From NCBI GenBank assembly GCA_024305405.1, contig JAKNDB010000070.1, forward strand, positions 938,001 through 1,002,000: a DNA stretch of 64,000 nucleotides. Reading direction: 5' to 3'. Numbering within the stretch: the first letter of the stretch is position 1; the number at the start of each line of letters is the position of its first letter. Both the position numbers and the translations under genes were made by a program. The notes under the pieces were generated by a model that saw nothing but the letters and a program-made list of their open reading frames with translations, had not been told where the DNA came from and did no database searches. This stretch comes from Dirofilaria immitis (taxonomy: Eukaryota > Nematoda > Chromadorea > Rhabditida > Onchocercidae). Below, one piece after another: positions 13,951 to 27,400 of the stretch.

Positions 13951-13974
13951 TGACCTTTCACGCACGAAAGGTCA
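13951..13974. promoter_or_regulatory. Everted repeat of nuclear-receptor-type half sites
   Basis: TGACCTTTC and GAAAGGTCA are exact reverse complements separated by six bases (acgcac). AAAGGTCA is the standard extended half site bound by many nuclear hormone receptors; here two face outward. It lies 4.5 kb upstream of ehbp-1 in otherwise AT-rich DNA. Binding is inference. Confidence 0.35.
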
Positions 13975-16900
13975 ACACTTCAGGAATTCATTCAAGTGGT
14001 TTCTATGCCATTTCAGTAAAAGTATCATCATTGCATGCCGCAACACTTACTTTCCGTATTAATCGTACCGACTTTTGATGTGATGACTATTTGATTCGCA
14101 TTTTTGATATCACAGAAGTCACTTCTTACTGTATTAGCAAATAAAATTTTATCGATAAAAAGCGCTCATCACGAAGCACTTCCACTTGTTGCAATACTAT
14201 TGCCAAGTATCATAGAATATTCCTGAATAAATATGCTAAACTTTAATGACTACCGCTTAACCTTTTGATTTGATGAAGTATATCTATATATGTGATAAAA
14301 TTCTTCCAGGGATATTTTTCGCTGATATCAATGATATACATATATCAGAAAGAATTTAGAATTAATGATTGTAATAAATTTTATAAAAATTTCATTAGTT
14401 TTTTCCTTTTTTTTTTTTAACGATTGATAATTCATAGTTCGCAATACTACAAATAGTGCAAGTTTTTTTTTTCTAAAAAAAAAACATTAAAAACAAATGA
14501 AAAAAAAGAAGGAAGTAAATATGAATGCCATTTCCTTCTAAATTTTCATTTTTATATTTCGAATCAATTTCTTCTTCGTTTTCTTCTTCTTCTTCTTTTT
14601 TTTTTTTTTCATTTTAAATATATCGAGAATTATAAAGGAATAATTATTTGATTTCATTTACTTTGCTATACTTTAATATTTTATTATAAAAATGCTAAAA
14701 TAAATTATCGAAACAAAAAAAAAAAAATTAGAATCATTCGAGAATGTTTGATTTTTTTTTTTAATCGAAATTTAGCAAATTGAAAATATCTCAAAAATAT
14801 TCATTTTTTTTTTTGGATCTAATAAAATCTAAATTAATTTCTAGTAATGATATAAATATTTTCGGTATGTCATAGATCGTTTAATTTTTGACATTAATAA
14901 TTTTCGAATATTTTCAATACCGTAATCATACTACGATAAAAGTAGTAATCGAAATTTTTTATGAAATTAGAATTATGTAACAATTATTTTTAACAATTCA
15001 TTTTATTAACATTCATTAATTCATTTCATGTTGTTTCTGAATAAATAAACAAAATTCTTGATTAAATCGCTCTTGAAATTCAGACATGAAATTTTTACAG
15101 CTCTTTTCATTTTCAAATTTGTGATAATATTTTTTCTTATCCTTCCTTTATCACCTATCTCTGTAATAGTGAATAAAATAACTTTAAGTTTGTTAATATT
15201 TGGAAAATCCAGATAATGATTATTGGGCAATTATATTGATATCATTAAATTAAAAATATGTTGCCTGATGTAATTTTCAAAAGTTATGGCCAAGGAAAAA
15301 AATAAGAATTATTTGGTCCATTATCTTACTTATTTCATTTTAGATAAATCATATATGTTTTTTTTTTTAAATCGCTTTTTTTTCTTTTTTTTTTCTTGCC
15401 GAAATCGAGATATATATTATCGATAGGCTCATTTTACTATATGTAATTTAGCTTATCGTATTACTCTTGGCTGATCAGTTGTTCACTACAAAAAAAATTG
15501 AAAAATTGGAATTACTACTTTTGCGGCATATCTTTTTTGTAAAGTATATCGATAATTGTATCAAAGGTATTATAATTAGCTATATGCGATTGGATTACAT
15601 CTTACACGATAAAACTATCATATGTCGGATGCAATTCTTAAAAAAAAAAAAAAGAAAAAATTAGACAGGTGTTTAATTGGAGGTAAAAAGAAGTAGTACT
15701 ACTATTGGACAACAAAAAGAAGAAGGGAAAAATTATCCGAATAAAATAATAAAAGAAGAATATTGTATAACTAAAACAAACAATAAAAATTACTAGATAA
15801 ATAAGAGAAATTTAAAAATGTAATAAATATGTCGTTTTAAACGATAATAAATGCTTTGAGAAATTGATTTGATAAAATTGATAATATTATGCTTAAAAAA
15901 AAAATAAATTGTATCAATAAATTATAAATAAAATTTATCAATTTCATAATATTTTTTTTATTAATAAAATGAACAAAAATTTTAATTAATTCAAAAATTT
16001 TAACGAAAAATTTATCAAAAATTTAATAGTTTATAAAATAAAAATAAAATTAATTCAAATAATTAATAAAATTATTTGCAAAAATAAATTATTTCTTCTA
16101 ATTTTTTTTTTTTTTTATATCACAGCAAAGAAAAAAAGTTATCTTTCGTATCATAAAATATCACTCATATATATATATATACGTATATGAAAATTAAATA
16201 ATTTTTAAGAATGGAAATAATATATTTGCTATATTAATTCATTCTAAAATTAATCGTTTAAATGATAAATTGATAGAATTTTTTTTTTTGATTATTTCAT
16301 TACTGTAGTATTATATTAAATACTATATTCATTATAAAATTAAGTCATAGACAATAAAGTTAAATAAATTTGGAAAGAAAAAGTCTTTTGAAATGATTGA
16401 AATTGAAAGTATTAAATAAATTGAAAATGAAGACGAAAAAAAAATGATTTAACTGAAAATGACTAAATAAGGATGGGAATTTGATTTAAAAATAAATGTA
16501 AATAATATTGTAATTAATTTCAATTTCTAGTAATTAATTTCATAAAGTTTTTAATACTTGATTTAATCCAATTTTAAAACTTAATCTTTATCGAATCTCA
16601 CACTTTTACTTGCCTATCATTCTCTAGTTATTAGGAAGAATATCAATATTATCTATCTCACTTTATAATTAATAAAATAGGAAGTTTTCATAGCGTTCCC
16701 TTAGAGTATTTCACAGTATTGACACAGTGTCAGATCTGTGGTGTTCCGTTTTTGTGTTTGTTTGTTCGTATTTTTCCGGTTGTAGCATTCGAGTGGTCCG
16801 GTTACTTGTCTCAGGAAATGAGCAGGAGGGAAAATGTGGATTTTATTGGCAAGAGAGGGTGAAAGAAGTGATAAAATCATAGATTCGTCAGTGATTTGAA

Positions 16901-18423
16901 GTTCAAAAGATAAATCCATTAATTTTTCGTACACGATTTCCTGATAGTGATTTTGATAGTAGCAAGTGCATAAATATGCAAGCACATTTCGGTCTCAACA
17001 CTACAAGTGAGTTTAAAAGCAAACAATGGAAATGGAAAGTATTTTTATGTCTTTAAAATTCCACTTCGAAGATATATTTTAAAAATTCATCTTTAATTTC
17101 TGATTTGTGGTGTTTTGGCAGGAGTTAGCAGAGGAAAATAATTTGATTCAAGTAAGGACGTTTTATAGCAGCCTTTGAAGTATCTATTATATTAATTAGG
17201 AAGATAAGAATGAGCCATCATTGATTTTTCTTTTTTTCTTCCGCGAAAGAAATTTGAGAGAGAGTGTTCAGGAAGTTATGTCATCTTTAAATTTGGTTGT
17301 GATATGAAGCACTAAAACATTCTTTCATTTGCAGAATAAATACCAGGCTCTTTTTTAAATTTAGTTGTTGTTTTTTTGGTTCGTAATATTTTAAAAAGAT
17401 GACTTTAAATAATTATTTTGTATGTACTTTATTAATTCTCCAAATTAAATTGCTGAATTTAATTTGAAACGAAATGTTTATGTTGTATAGTTGCTGAAAA
17501 TGGAATGATTTAACGAAAATTGCCATAGAAATTTTGTTTTATATCTATCGCCGGATTGAAGTTCAATTTTGCTCGGCTTTAGGTCTCTTTGTCACTATAA
17601 GATGAAATCTTATATATTAAGGAATGGTCTTAAGGATTATCTCTAAATTTGTCTATTCTCCTAGTGCACTGTTATTCATAAAATATTGTAAATCTTTCTA
17701 ATATTATTCAGTTTTTGTTGCTCTGTTCTCAGCTCTCTTTCATGGTTGGGCAAATAAGAATTTATTAGTCGTGATGTGCTGAGATTCTATAAAATTCTTT
17801 ACGGAATCAATAAAATAATCTTTGTCATTAATTTCCATCCTTGTAGCATAATGCATGGTAAAAAAAAACTATTCGGAAAAATTAAATTGACTACTACTAA
17901 ACAAATCTCGCCATAATTTCTCTTGATGTGCATACTTAAGTAGATTGCATGTTTAAGTAGATCTCTTAAAGTGATTCTTAAATATTGCTGAGAAAGATGA
18001 TGATGCCAGGAACATTATTTATTATTTGAGATATCCAGAGTTGGATTATGCTTAACATAGCTGCGTTGAAATTAAATTGGTTTTTTAAAAATACTGCTAA
18101 ATTTAGCTATTTTTGGAAATGAAATTAAGTCTACTACTTTTTCTGGTTAGGAATATTCTTGTACATAAAGCTAATAGCACTTTTATCGCCCTCTTAAATA
18201 TATCATTTTATTCATTTTATAAAAAAATGAATAAAAAATCAAATAATTTTTTAGCATTTAGCAATCTTATTGATTGCTAAATTGATTGGTTGAATATCAG
18301 TATGTTTCGTTAACTCTATCCGTTTCCATCTCATCGGTTTTACGCCCTCTTAAACTCTCTCTTCATAGTTCTTTGCAACTTTCTCTCACGTTATTAATTT
18401 ATAATTTTGAATCTCCCAAGTTT

Positions 18424-18441
18424 CACCTATTTTCATTTCAG
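18424..18441 (+). other. Splice acceptor before the ehbp-1 start (cis or SL trans-splice)
   Basis: A textbook nematode acceptor, a pyrimidine-rich tract ending ttttcatttcag, lies 45 bases upstream of the ehbp-1 ATG with no upstream exon that I can identify. In nematodes such an orphan acceptor often marks spliced-leader addition. Confidence 0.5.
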
Positions 18442-18486
18442 ACAGTTTATTAATACGAAGAGTGAAGAAGTTACACTAACGTAGGC

Positions 18487-21400
18487 ATGACAAGTGTATG
18501 GCGACGAATACAAAAATCAAATAAAAATCAGTCAAATATCGTTTTACAATTACACCACAAGAATTATTAATTATATGCTCTACAAAATGGCATCCTCAAT
18601 CTGTCGTCGTAACTTGTATGCACAGGTCGATGATATGCTCTGATTTCAATTCAATTTTTGCATTTTATCAATAATCCAGAAAATGTAAAATAAAATGAAT
18701 CTTTTTGGTCAGGTTTCTGTGGATCTGTCAGTTAATAAAAGACATATTATACTTTGTATCAAACCATATATTAAATTAAGTACTGATATAACATGATTCT
18801 GAATAAATAGAGCATATAGTTGTTAAATGTATGTTATCAAACAGCTATGCAATATTGCAGTGAAGAGCAGGATAGTCATATTAATAGGATTGATTATGAA
18901 TATGTAAATTTTTTTGATGAGACAACTAGTAAATTTTTTCAATTTCTTAATTTTGCTTGGATTCAGTGTTTGAAAAAACAAAAATTAATATTTACAGAAG
19001 GCGAAAAGTTGAGGGACGAGTACGACGATGGGAGAGTAGTATGACAGATCCATGTCGAGGTTTAATTGTATGGCCTTCACAGACACCGGATCCATTACTT
19101 TTCGATACAACATTGTATTGCGACGATTCATCCCATCAGTACAGTGATAAGGAATGGACTTTATTGGTAGAGGAATGCACACGAAAAGGCAAACGAAGAG
19201 CTATTGCTGCTATCAATTTAAATATGCCTCTTTTCGTTCAGGTCTGTCGTTGCATATCTTTGCAGATCATAAATATTGATATAGATTGAATATTTTCTTG
19301 CTAAGATATACCGTATGATTTATTTCTTGCTAATATATAACATTTGAGATTAGCTATTCTTGTTTGCTTGTAGTTGTTCTTGAACTTATATGATCAGTGG
19401 CATTTTTGTCATCTTCACTTTTTTTTATTTTCTATTTTTCATCCTTTCCTCCCTTTTTATCTTGAAGTTTTGCCTTATATAGTCGTTCATATAAGCATTC
19501 TTAGGACGGATAATTTATTGTTCTTTATAAACAATTTTTTCAGAATTCAGAAACAGTAATCGAGCTGAAATTGAAATTGCGGCCGTTGTGGCCAGAATTG
19601 TCTCAATGTTCAATGCAAATTTTGATAGCGTCAGTGCTTATTGTTGATGAAGAAGCGAAGTAAGCTGGAAGTTTCTTATATCACTGATTATAGTAATATG
19701 ACGCAGCATTGCTTGTAAATTCTAGTGTGTGCTGAAAGTAACATTTGCTGAATTTTGAAATCGATTATTTAACTTTCAGAGGATCATTATGCGATAATAT
19801 GAACGTTGTGAAGGATATTTCATTTATATTCACATATATCTAATGTTTCGTAATGCTTTGCTCTAAAGAAAGTTTGCCAATGCAGTGATATGTGAATTTA
19901 TTCCAATTTATTATTTTCAGTGATTTCGATACGAAAAGAAAAGTGTCAAGTGTTAGCAGTGGACACAGAGCTAGTATAGCAGGTGATATTGCAGAAGTGA
20001 AACAGCGGAGCAGCACCATAAAAGGCAAGTAATGATACATGTTGAATTAAAAATAGTATTATCTTTTCTTATATGCATTTCATATCTGGTTATGTTTGTC
20101 GGAGTGAAGTTAAGAGCTTTGCTGAATGGAAATATCTTTTTAGTGAATTTGAATTTTTTGACCACTGATTTCGACAGGATGATCTTAAAGTTGCTTGGAT
20201 CTTATATGCTTATTGAATTTCACCGTAGTATTTTTTATGTCTGCAGCTCTCATATATGAACTATATTTTGTTTATAGATCTTTTCTGCAAATAAAGATGC
20301 ATTAGGCCGGTTCAAAATTTGCTAAGATTTGTGATCCTTGAATGTTTGTTATATTAAGATTATAAAATAATAATCGTTTTAGATAATGCAGTTGTTACCA
20401 GCTATTCAATGAATTTAAATGACATTGAGAGGCGGAAAATGAATGATGAAGTAAAAGGAATAGATCTGGTTTCTCAAACTGAAAATGCTCATAAAAGTAA
20501 TGGTATTATGGATATACGTAAAAGATTTTTTAATCACAGTGACAGCCATTCTGTGGTTCAAGATTTCGAAACGACCAGTGATGCTGAAAGGAAAAAACCA
20601 GGTATGTCTATTTTGCATGATTTAAAATAAGTAAACTTTTAAGTATATTTAAAGCTGTTGAAGAGCGCTTTTGACGAACATTATTTCTTGTGTTGTCCTA
20701 AAAAGTGCATATTTAATTTTGGAATTGATAATATATCTTTGTTCAGCAATGCTTCCACGTTTATATAACAATATTTATTATTTGCTATTTTATCATATTG
20801 TTTCATATCATGCGATTTATGATCAATAATTTCCATTGATATGTCGGGCAGGTGATCTCACACATACTTTCGCATGTGTAATGGATTTTAAAACATTTAA
20901 CTATACTTTATAGAGCATCCTTTATAATTGCATTTCCTTGCTGGCATTAATGACTCGAAATGGTCTTAGCGCCATATGTCATATATAGCATTTTACAAGT
21001 CTCAAATTCTGTTGCAAGAATTCGAAGAATTTGGGAGGCTAAAATTCCTTCTTCAAGTTTCAAATTATTAACTGTGAAATATTTGAATTTTTCAATACAA
21101 TCAGATGCTAGCGAATCTAAAACTGTGAAGCAGGATGAATCTCAAACAGTGGTGATTGCTCATAATACTCAACATAAACCGAAGTTAAGGTTTGTAATTT
21201 TATTAAGGCTAGAGATTTTTCTCTGAATTCTTGATTATAATTTTTTCCTCAAGTTTCATTGGTGGTTATTTAGTTTGCATTCTCATGTTTCATATCACCA
21301 TGTTAGCACTGACAGATTTAAGCAACTAAAAATCTGTTTAGTGGATAATATCTAATATCTTACTGGATTATAGTTAAATTTGTCGTGCCTCACAAGTAGT

Positions 21401-24400
21401 ATACGATTTGTATTAAAGTGAGCGAAATAATTTTTTTCGAGAATGATGAACATTTGTTACCAATATAAATATATCTAAATTAGTCTTCAGATGTTTTAAT
21501 TTCTCATGTTGTTTCACTTCAGTGAACGAGTGGAAGATGAAATCACCGATGCAGCGTTTCAAACGAAGATTACAGAAGAACCACTGAATGCAAGTGCAGA
21601 AAAAGAACCTAAAACATTACCTGCTGTTGTGGAAAACGAAGATCTTCTTATATGGTGTCAAAGGGTGACTAAAGATTATCCTTCTGTCAAAATAATCGAT
21701 TTCACGTAAGTTTTTATTTCTGCAATATATGTTTTTTTTCATGGGCTTATTGTCATATCGTCATATTTAATCCAGGCATATTGGAACCCGACATTCTTAA
21801 CACCTGATTATGAAGTAATTTATCACTTTCCATCTTTATATTTTACCTCCTTAGCCGTGAAATCAAAATCTTATTCTAATTTTTGCAGGAAAAGTTTTCG
21901 TTCGGGTCTTGCGTTCTGTGCAATCATTCATTGCTATCGTCCAGATTTAATTGGATCATTTAGCAAACTGAATTTTACAGATTCACACAGTAATCACCTT
22001 GAGAATTGTCGTAAGGCAATGGATGCTGCTACTTTGATTGGTGTTAAGAAGTTTGTTTCTTGTACTCTTGTCGAGAAATATTCTTTTATTCTTCATTGTT
22101 CGTATTGTTTCACTTCTCTATTGTTTGCATAGTTTATTTTTTCGATAATAATGTCAATATTGTTCATTTGATTTCAGGAAACTGGATCCTGGTATAGTTG
22201 CAACATTACCGGATCGAAATGACATCCGATGTTTCTTGTCTGAATTACGCATGCTTCTTGTGGATGCTCCAACTGTGAAACATGAATCTAGTATGAACGA
22301 ATCGGATCATCCATTATCTTCACTCTTTAATCTCTCAGAATCGGAAACAAATGTATTTTCTGTTTTTTTCGAATACTAGGATAGCGAAAAATCTCATAAG
22401 TGACGAAATATGGACGAATGAAATTTAGGGTTTAGTGAAAAACACTAAAACATTATTCAAACCCAGTTTTAATCTTCTTTGTTGTTCGTAATTATTCATT
22501 ATCTAGATAAATTTGCCTTAGCTTGCTGATGGTCTGAGTCTTATAGACTTCACTGCCGATTTGAATGAATTTCTAGATTGCGAAAAGTCTTAATTGTTTT
22601 CATGCATCAGTTTTTTTCGAATACAGATTAAAGAATTTCCAGGTAATGAAAGAACTAGAAATTCTTCGCAGACAACGCGAACGAGACGAAGCCATCGATC
22701 TAACCAATATCCTTGTGAGCTGCCAACAATTCATTGTCTTATCTTGCGAGTTGTTAAAAATCCATAAGCTCATCAGACAGCGGGAGCTTAATATTTCCTT
22801 ATTTTGTTAGCAGTTCATCAGTGTTTTAAAAAATCTTTGTATTTTGATACCTAGATTTGCAAGGGACAGGACATTCCAGTTGTTTATTATATCTATTTTC
22901 GAATGAAAATAGCGTTAAACAAACATACTGTAGAAAATATACGAGTTTGTATTTCTTATTATTATGTTTGTTATTAGTCTTTTCTTTCTTATCTTTTAGG
23001 TTTCATTTTCTACAAAGTTATTAGTTTTACTTTAATTGTAATAAATTTTTGTTCGAAAATTTATATAGCTTAAATTTCAGGATGAAGACCGTACAAAGTT
23101 CAGTGCTGTTGTACCAGGCTGTCTGAAAGTGGAAGATGAGGAAAATAAGGAGGCTGAAAAGAAATTACGAAAGCTGGATAATCCGTTTGATTCTGATTCG
23201 GATTCGGATAATATTAGGTAAGCATATGATGTTTCATTTTTCATTTTTTTCTGTCAATGATGGAGAAGAAAAATTGAGATTTCCTTCATGAATCCTCCTT
23301 CATCTTAAGTCTTGAATTATAGTTAAAACTGTTCTAAAAACCATATAGCAATTTAGTCCCAAAAAAAGAATTATAAATTTTGTTAGCAGTTTTTTTGATA
23401 CTTGTATTAGTTGTGTTCATTATGCATTACTAATATTTTATTATAGCAGGAATTATACACTGACGACTAAATATTTTATTATTACTTCATGTGGCTTATT
23501 CTGAAAAAGATTCAGTATTATTAATAAGTTATTCTTAATTGAATATGATTTTGTCACTAAGATCGTTAAATTATTATTTTTATTTGGTAATAAAAAAGAT
23601 TATTTTATTATTTTGAGTTCTCTTTCCCGTCTGTAAAAATCTGTATTTATTTAGTAAGGGCGCGACATATATACCGGTGGTACGTCAGTCAAATTCAGGG
23701 ATTGGCGCAAATGCGGAAGCTAAAGTAAGTGTTAACGCAAATCCAATTTCATCGATTGTTACAACTCGTCATGAAGAATTAATGAAAAAACGTCAGCAGA
23801 TGTCATCTGTTTCACCTTTAATTGTCGATTCCACAGATGCAGCTGCACGTGAAAGGTAAATCGATACTATTTTTAAATGAAACCTATGGTTTTTCGGTTT
23901 TTAGATATTATTATTCGTAAAACTGAAATTAGCGATGAGTAAATGATAAGAGTCTTCCTAGAAGGTTATGAATTTTCTGACAGTGTAATGGTTAAAAATA
24001 CTGTACGAGAATTTCGAAAGAGTTCAATTGTTTGCTTTATCCATAGTAATATTTCATAAGCTTTCCTTAATTTGAATGTCTAATTCTCCCTATTTGTAGT
24101 AAAGAGGTTTTAGTTGTAGGTAGAATACGGTAATTTTTAATCCTCATAACGTTTTTTTCTGTTTGCATTCATTAAAGAAGCTCTCATACTTTTTTTTGCG
24201 GAATGTCCAAAATTCATTATATGAAATCTCTTACTGAATTCTGCTTAAATAATTGTCTGATCGGCCAGCGGCATTGTTATTTTTGATTTGTAGTGTAGTA
24301 TTCTCTGGCCGACTTTTATGTTAAGAAAAAAGAAATGGTTTCATTATCTGGCTTGAAAGAATTGCCTATTAGATTCTGTGAAGTCAAAATATTTAACAAT

Positions 24401-27400
24401 TTACTCTTATTATTATTATTATCAATCTGACATGAAAATAAATGGCATATTACGAATGCTAAATTTAAAAACTTCTCGTAGTGTTCATTAAATTTCGAGT
24501 AAAATAAATTATGAAGAGAGAATAAAACTAGTATTGTAATCTATTGTTCTCTCTAGGCGACATCGAGAAGAGGCTCGACGACTAATGAGTAATGCTGCTA
24601 CTGATGGTGTGACCTTGGTACTTGGTGGCAGTGCGCCAACAACAGTTCATCAGTCACCGGCAGGTTTGTTTGACTTCTAAGAAAAAGTTGAATACTAGAT
24701 ATTCCGTTTTAATATCACTGTTTGTCTTGGGTAAAATGCTTCGATTTATGTGATGCAACTTTGCAAAGTTTAAATAATTTGAGAGTTTTGAAGTTTAGAC
24801 TCTCCCTTTCTAAAAGAGTGCAAATGATAAAATTAATGTGCATAAAAGTATAATTGGGCATGTTTTTAAAAAACTTGACTAAAGGCTAAGATGAATTAGA
24901 GAGATAGGATGGACAAACTGCTGTAAGTAGATCAATTTTTTTATTCGAGTTTTGAGAGCTAGCGGAATTGCCACTGTTAATTCTCAGTTTGGGCAATGAC
25001 TTAAGTCATAAGTTTTCGTTGTAAAATTTAATTACTTTTATACGAAAAAATTTTTAGAATTTTCTGTGTCGGACAAAAAGGAGTCATTTTCATGTGATGT
25101 CATCTCGTATTTTCCTTAATTTTCTTAACTTTCATTTGCTTCTTAGTTACTTTAATTAATAATTGTTGTTCGTTGTGTATAGTGGCAACTACGTCGCTTC
25201 GAAAGCTATCGCCATTTGCCAGTGAAGAGGGTGTAAGAAACAATTTACATACACTTGGTGAGTATATATGTATTCATTTATTTAGTTTATAGTCTTCTAA
25301 TTATAGCATGAATAACATTTTTAGCCGTAACACAGTGTGGTTTTATAATGAGCGAATGAAGATTGTTTCTATTTATTTTCCTGATTTAAAGATAATTAGA
25401 AACTGGTCATTTGTTAGAATAATGCTAGTTTTGCAAGACAGCTTTTGCTTATACTTTCATTTAGCTCCAAAAACAAATAACAAGCATGAAAATTGGTTTC
25501 TGCAGAAATAAAGCGTGCTGAAATATATATATTAACATGATTTTTATTTTAATTTTTCAAATGCTCCAATAAGCCTGTAGTTGACCTCGACATTGATTTT
25601 TTTGTTTTTATAAGAGAACGATCATATTTTCAAACTAAAAACTGTGTAAAAATTTTATCTTTCAGTTGTTAGATTGTTAGACCAGATTTTAATCTGTATA
25701 GCCAGATGCGTTTTCTATGTGCGCTGCATTCTTGTATGATATGAAAAATACATTTTTAAGATGAGGAATGACTATTATTTGTCTTTTAGTATTTATTTTC
25801 TTTTTGAAGCAGACTTAAAAACTTTCTCATTTCAGCTAGCATAAGGAAAATACCTTCGGAAATAATTTCTGTTGAAAATTTATTGTGTTATGAATTGGTA
25901 TAAATTTCTTGAAGAAAACAAGAAAATTTATTTTTTCATATCTTATTTTTATATCGCATTTTATATCATGCATGAATATGCTTTAATATATATTTGTAGA
26001 ATTGGTTACTCCAACGGTGAAAATTTACAATTTCAAAAGATTCAACCTTCTTCTACGTATCAACGTGAGATATGTGCGTTTGTTGTGTTTTTTCCTCTGT
26101 AATTTTATTCTTTCCTCTTTATTTCAATTTTTATTTTTTTGCATTTTCTTGCCTGTATAAACATTGCATGAACGTTAGCAATTAAGTAAGTCATTTTAAT
26201 TTAATTTCAAAATCGGATGAATGCATTTTAACCTAACATTAAGAATGGATGAATGCTTCGGTGTTTGCATTAGGCTGCATTTTTATATGCGGTGCACACA
26301 AGTGTCGTTTCGCTGCAAAAACTAAGAACTAGCTGTAACAGATATAACTTATGTGTACTGTTGCTTTTTTAGTGTACTATATTTTATTTGCTATTATTTT
26401 AGTTTCGTATATTTTATTTGCTATTGCAAACAAAAAATTTATGGCTTCATATTTGGAGTATGCGATTGTAAAGCTTGTTTTATCAAAAAACTTTTTATGA
26501 TTTTCTTTTTGAGCTGGAAATTTGCTACGAACATTCCTTTTAATGAAATAATTATGAAACATGTATGGATATGATGCAGTAAAATTAAACTGAAGCAATA
26601 AAATAATTTATTTCAAATTAGTTTCAGCTTTAGAAATCAGTTTCAACGATGAATGGAGCAGATTTTTATTCAAACACCCAATTGAATGATACTTTAATTT
26701 TTCCCTATTGAAAATGTAAAATAAGTGAAATGCCGGGAATACATTTCAGATGATACGTCAGCAACTGCTTCACTTGAAAGACCCACTCGAAGATTATCGA
26801 GCAGCAATGTTGATGTAAAACTTTCATCTTTCTTTTTTTCTCTTTTGAAAATAATTCATCTATTAAAATAAGAATATTGAAAGAGAAAAACAATTAATAG
26901 TTTATATATATATGATATATTTTGATGGGTTGTTTAGAATGTTCGTGTTTATCTAAATATTTTTGTAATCGCAATGTTTTTTTCGAATCAGTATTGTATT
27001 GTTTCAACTAGAATGAAAATCTGAAATAGGGTAAAAGTTACTAATTTTTTATTCTTAACTTTTGTGAATCTTGGTTTCTGAAAGACCAATGGAAAAGTTA
27101 GATTCATCAATTATATAATTAATTAATTTGAACTGCATATAATAAAAACATTTGCAGAATGATGAAAAAGCTGCTGAGAGCATTAATGTTGTCACTATTG
27201 CAGATTCAAAAATTAGTCTTGGTGTGACGTTGGATCGAGCAAAAGATATGGTAGTATGAGAGGTCAAGAATTAATTGAAAGTGTTGCAAAAGTTACTGGA
27301 AGAGCGGTTAGTAATATCAACGATATTCTATCCATAATCTTTAAAATTTAAAGTAATTCATTTACTGATCATCCTATCATCGAAAGTTATCCAATGGGAT

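Larger units (their letters stand above)
10561..18440. other. AT-rich region upstream of ehbp-1, no gene supported
   Basis: Mostly homopolymer and AT-microsatellite DNA. Two patches are less AT-rich: 12,870-12,965 and 16,690-17,010. The second could be a 5' UTR or promoter exon of ehbp-1, but no splice or coding signal decides it. The 94-codon minus frame at 16701-16985 lies inside that patch and matches nothing I know. Separate entries cover the 71-bp duplication and the nuclear-receptor-like element in this region. Confidence 0.4.

Noticed and set aside
16701..16985. 94-codon minus-strand frame in a less AT-rich patch
   Set aside because: No motif and no splice partners. The composition is better explained by an untranslated or promoter region of ehbp-1, which is itself unproven.
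25998..26070. Extra ehbp-1 exon after acceptor tttgtag
   Set aside because: Exon 14 joins exon 15 directly in phase; including this segment breaks the frame or adds an unmatched sequence.
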